From positions 1 through 64,000 of the forward strand of contig JAFEKR010000040.1 in the NCBI GenBank assembly GCA_019022495.1: 64,000 nt of DNA, in the 5' to 3' direction. A program made the translations under genes and the position numbers. Positions 60,901-64,000 of the stretch are shown here, piece by piece (position 1 is the stretch's first letter; every line of letters starts with the position of its first letter). The notes under the pieces were generated by a model, which saw only the letters and a program-made list of their open reading frames with translations, had not been told where the DNA came from and did not search any database. The DNA is from Epichloe hybrida. Taxonomy: Eukaryota > Ascomycota > Sordariomycetes > Hypocreales > Clavicipitaceae.

Positions 60901-62400
60901 ACTAATTTTTTTAGAATTCCTTAATATAAAATCACTTTTTTGCTTACACTCTCTAATATCCTATTTAATTAGATTACACTCTCCTAATCCTTTTTAATAA
61001 TAATTTTAGATAAATTATTAAAGACTATGTGCCTATATTAAATAGCGCTTATATAGCTAACCACTAGTTATCTTATTATAGAGATGCTTATATTCTTATT
61101 TTATTATTTATAGGGTATTCCACGGCAAGATTACATTCCTAGGTCTATGCTAATTAAACTAGTATTATATTAGGAGACATAGCTTTATTACTACTTTCCC
61201 TATGCTTCTTAGTTATATATTTAGTACTTTTATAGGTAAAATAATCTAGTGCCTAATAAGTTAGTATAGCATGCCTAGGCTTTCTATATTTATAGCACAC
61301 TAGGGATAATCTTTTCCCTTAGTCTTTACTTTATTACTATACCTTATCTATAGGTAATATAAAATAAGAGCGTTACCTTTTTCTTTTAGAGTCCTAACCT
61401 TTTTTATTATTTTAGCCTAAACCTATTATAACCTCCGCTTTCTTACCCTAGCCTTATAGTTAGCTCTAGGTTATTAGGATTTCTTAACTAATTATTTACT
61501 TCCTTATAGCGTTATTTAAGCTATTTAGAAAGATTATAATTCTTAGATATATAGGGATTTCTTTAGGTAACTTAGCTTTTACCTTATCTTAGGCTTATAT
61601 AAAGAATTAAAATAATTAGCTATTTTTCTGCCTAAGATTTAGTAGTGACCTTATTGCTTCTAAGTGTCTTATACCTATATCTATTGTTCTAGTTTTTAAC
61701 TATTCTAGGAAATCTGCCTAGGTAATTAACAAATAATCTACGTGCCTATCTATGGCTGCATAACGTATCCACTATTGCTTTGTATTACTAGCTAGGTAGC
61801 TGCTTATATATACTACCTTAGTTATATTATCCTTAAAGGTATAGCAGTCTAATTTAAATAGTATGTCTAAGTTTGCTAAGAAATTCTATAGGCTTTTATA
61901 CATTTCCCCTTTATATATAGGCATTTTTATCTACGTTTTAATAAGACTACCTTACTACGTAATTACTACTATGTTACTATAGACTATAAGTAAAATCATA
62001 GCTAATGTTTAAGGGGTAATTATAGGTCTAGATTAAGGGGTAATTATAAGTCTAGTTTAAGGTCTAGCTAATCCTAGATTTACCTTAAGCTCTCTGATTT
62101 ATGCCTTTATTTATAAGACCTTTTATCTTCTCTAAAGGCAATATAGCTTAGATTATGTGACCTTATAGCGTTACTATAATGCCCTTTTTTCTTTAGTTAT
62201 ATTATCTATACCTCTACCTAAATTAGGATTAAGTGGCGTTTATTACACCTTATTATCCATAGTTCTAGATTATAGGGGTTCCTTATTTTCCTAATTATCT
62301 ATAGCTTTATTATTATAAAGTACTAGCGTATTTCTAGTAAATCTTTAGAGTATTAGCTATATAATAATCTAGCTAATGGTTTATATCCTTAAAAAGGTTA
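60900..62400 (-). pseudogene. G1-C gag relic with partly intact zinc knuckle
   Basis: The CCHC knuckle lies at about 61255-61297 on the minus strand, reading CYKYRKPRHAILTY: the first Cys and the His codons (tgc, cat) survive and the other two Cys codons are mutated to tat. Spacing matches the G1-A and G1-B knuckles, where all four are lost. The capsid part lies toward 62000-61500. Broken by stops. Confidence 0.78.
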
Positions 62401-62413
62401 AGAGAGATTAATT

Positions 62414-62683
62414 TATTATAGCTTATACTAAAAGGTTAAGAATAAAGTAATAGCTAAGACTATTATAGTCACTGCTAGATAAATGCTAGCTAGGGGCGGG
62501 TGCGTAAAGGTTTTAATCTCTAACCTAGCACTAATAATATGCATAGTCTTTAATAAATACCTCGCTTTACAAGCACGTGGCTATCTTATAGCTAGCTAGC
62601 CTCTTTGTTATCCGCATGGCCTAAAGGTTCTCCGAAGACCCGCTTCGATAAACATCCTATCTTTGACCTCTGCGCTCCTGACA
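62414..62683 (-). repeat. G1-C 5' LTR
   Basis: On the plus strand the inner end is mutated (tattatagctt from TGTCACGGCTT) and the outer end is intact (tgcgctcctgaca). It is followed by tatag (62684-62688). Confidence 0.95.
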
Positions 62684-64000
62684 TATAGACATAAAATAGC
62701 ATAAGATATTTGCTATAAGCAAAGTATATAATAGTACTGCTATTTACATTAGTGTAGGCGCTTTTATTAATTATATTTTCTTTATAATTAGCTATTTCTT
62801 AACTAGATTAAATAGTATAATTATTAATAGTGTGTTTTTAAAAGGAGAAATAAAGAATAGTAACTTACTTAGCAAAGCTAAGTTAAAGTAATAAGAGAGA
62901 GGAAAAGAGATATAGATAGATAGTAAAGGCTAAGTGCTTTTAAGGTCTAAGCAGTGTGATAATATAAAGATTAGTAAGATTAAATAGTTCCTATAGTCTT
63001 AGCCTTACTATTATAGTCCTTATTAGCTATATAAACGGTTATTAGCGGCTATTTACAAGTGTCCCTTAGAGGTTAGTAAGCTCCTGTAATTCACACCTTT
63101 ATAGTGTTATAAATTGGTTATTAGTGGCCGTTGCTTACTAGTTATTACTATCTATTATTTAGGCAGTGTCTTTACAAACCTAATTCTTAGCCCTCTTTTT
63201 CTTTTCTTTTTCTCTCTCTTAAACCCTTATTTCTTATAACTAATTAATTATAGTGAAATCCCTTAATTTAGCTTATTAGAGACTCCCTAATATTACTGCT
63301 ATTATAAGGGTAAGCGTTTTAGAGTATAAACTTTTATTAATAAAAACTCTTAATTAGTCTAACTATACTAAATTTTACTCTCCTTTTATTAGCAAAGATT
63401 ATATAGGTTTAGGAGCTATTTAATCCTATAATTAATATTTACTAATAGTTATTATTACTATAGTATAAGTTTCTATTTGTATTCTAGGTGTGTAGTGAGA
63501 TTAATATTAGCTATAGTAGCGTTCTAATATACATAGAGATTTCTCTTTACACTGCTAATACTAATAATAATGTCCTTAAGGGAGCTCCTCCTTACCTTAT
63601 TATAACTATAAGAAAGACAAACCTCTTAAAGGAGTTTATAAGGAGCTACACTAAGGCTAATAGTGCTTTAGCCCTTACTATTAAAAATAGTTATTACTAC
63701 TAGGTCCTTATTCCTATAAAAGTGGCTTATCCTAATAGGTATTTTCTACACACTCTTTCTTAGCGTCCTAAGCGTTATTAGGCCTTACTAGTGTCTATAT
63801 ATAAAAGATTAAATAGTATCTTCTATTCTAATTATTTAAACTTATATATATAGTATATTATATTCTATAATAAATATATATGCTTTTTATTTTATAGCTA
63901 TGTTTTAATTCCTAGGGTTTACGAAGGCGCCTATAGTAATTATATCTAGAATAGGTCTTATATAGTAAGCTATAAGTGGCGTTTTGCTTCTAGGTATTAT
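62684..64000. other. Sequence U, right part: unclassified
   Basis: It continues sequence U after G1-C; the two sides are joined by the tatag duplication. It has moderate CpA depletion, a pyrimidine-rich tract (63197-63230) and no motif that I recognise on either strand. It runs off the window end. Confidence 0.5.
63488..63703 (+). other. Stop-free stretch of 71 codons without ATG start
   Basis: This is the only stop-free run of this length in the window. It opens at a GTG right after a TAG and has no ATG, so it is not a plausible eukaryotic gene by itself. The middle reads GAPPYLIITIRKTNLLKEF and then SYTKANSALALTI. The upstream in-frame TAG and downstream TAG could be mutated Gln codons, so it may be a less damaged piece of a longer coding region of U. 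I do not recognise a family. Confidence 0.35.

Larger units (their letters stand above)
54800..62683 (-). mobile_element. G1-C: complete gypsy retrotransposon G1, minus strand
   Basis: It is 7884 bp long with two 270-bp LTRs (54800-55069 and 62414-62683) and an identical 5-bp duplication tatag on both sides (54795-54799 and 62684-62688). It has no internal insertions, so it gives the full G1 layout: LTR, gag, pol to chromodomain, about 2 kb of post-pol sequence, polypurine tract, LTR. It keeps more original CpA and TpG codons than G1-A or G1-B and is probably the youngest G1 here. It is inserted into sequence U. Confidence 0.96.

Noticed and set aside
63488..63703. Small protein-coding gene
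   Set aside because: No ATG, bounded by TAG on both sides, within RIP-affected DNA; kept only as an open stretch.
1..64000. Mitochondrial or plasmid origin because of high AT content
   Set aside because: Contents are nuclear chromovirus, LINE and hAT elements with CpA-directed RIP.
1..64000. tRNA, rRNA or riboswitch genes
   Set aside because: No cloverleaf or rRNA-like conserved stretch was recognised on either strand.

Overview
The window is a stretch of a filamentous ascomycete (Pezizomycotina) genome made almost wholly of dead transposable elements. It is very AT-rich. CpA and TpG are depleted and TpA is in great excess, so all six frames are full of TAA/TAG. Family motifs are still legible with C-to-T and G-to-A changes: Cys and His read as Tyr, Gln and Trp as stop, and the reverse-transcriptase YLDD box as YLNN or YLDN. 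This is what repeat-induced point mutation (RIP) leaves. I see no intact gene and no tRNA or rRNA.

Six kinds of element are named here for convenience. G1, G2 and G3 are chromodomain-type Ty3/gypsy LTR retrotransposons. LINE is a Tad/I-like non-LTR retrotransposon with an endonuclease. The hAT group has three 1.75-1.85 kb non-coding copies, one copy of a different non-coding family and one transposase relic. U is an unclassified sequence on the right.

Layout: 1-3190 is G1-A (5' LTR, gag, pol to RT). 3191-4110 is a 5'-truncated reverse LINE (LINE-B). 4111-7859 is the 3' half of G3 on the minus strand. 7860-44204 is G1-B, which holds a deep nest: G3 (7939-34633) lies in its 5' LTR; hAT-1 (10108-18464) lies in the G3 RT gene and itself holds LINE-A (10426-17018); G2-a (22736-34313, minus strand) lies in the G3 3' region and holds hAT-4 (28761-30250); hAT-2 (41162-42946) lies in the G1-B 3' region. 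44205-45400 is a lightly mutated hAT transposase relic, 45401-47253 is hAT-3, and 47254-52044 is a 3' half of G2 (G2-b). From 52049 sequence U runs to the window end, split by a complete G1 copy, G1-C (54800-62683, minus strand).

The nest is supported by target-site duplications read at both ends: 8 bp for three hAT copies, 5 bp for G1-C, G2-a and G3, and 13-14 bp for two LINE insertions. Two boundaries break the rule (G1-B and hAT-3) and suggest recombination between dispersed copies. Points of most interest: mutation is strongest inside elements and weakest at their outer tips; G2 carries about 3 kb of conserved sequence downstream of its chromodomain; several minisatellites have expanded in only one copy of a family.
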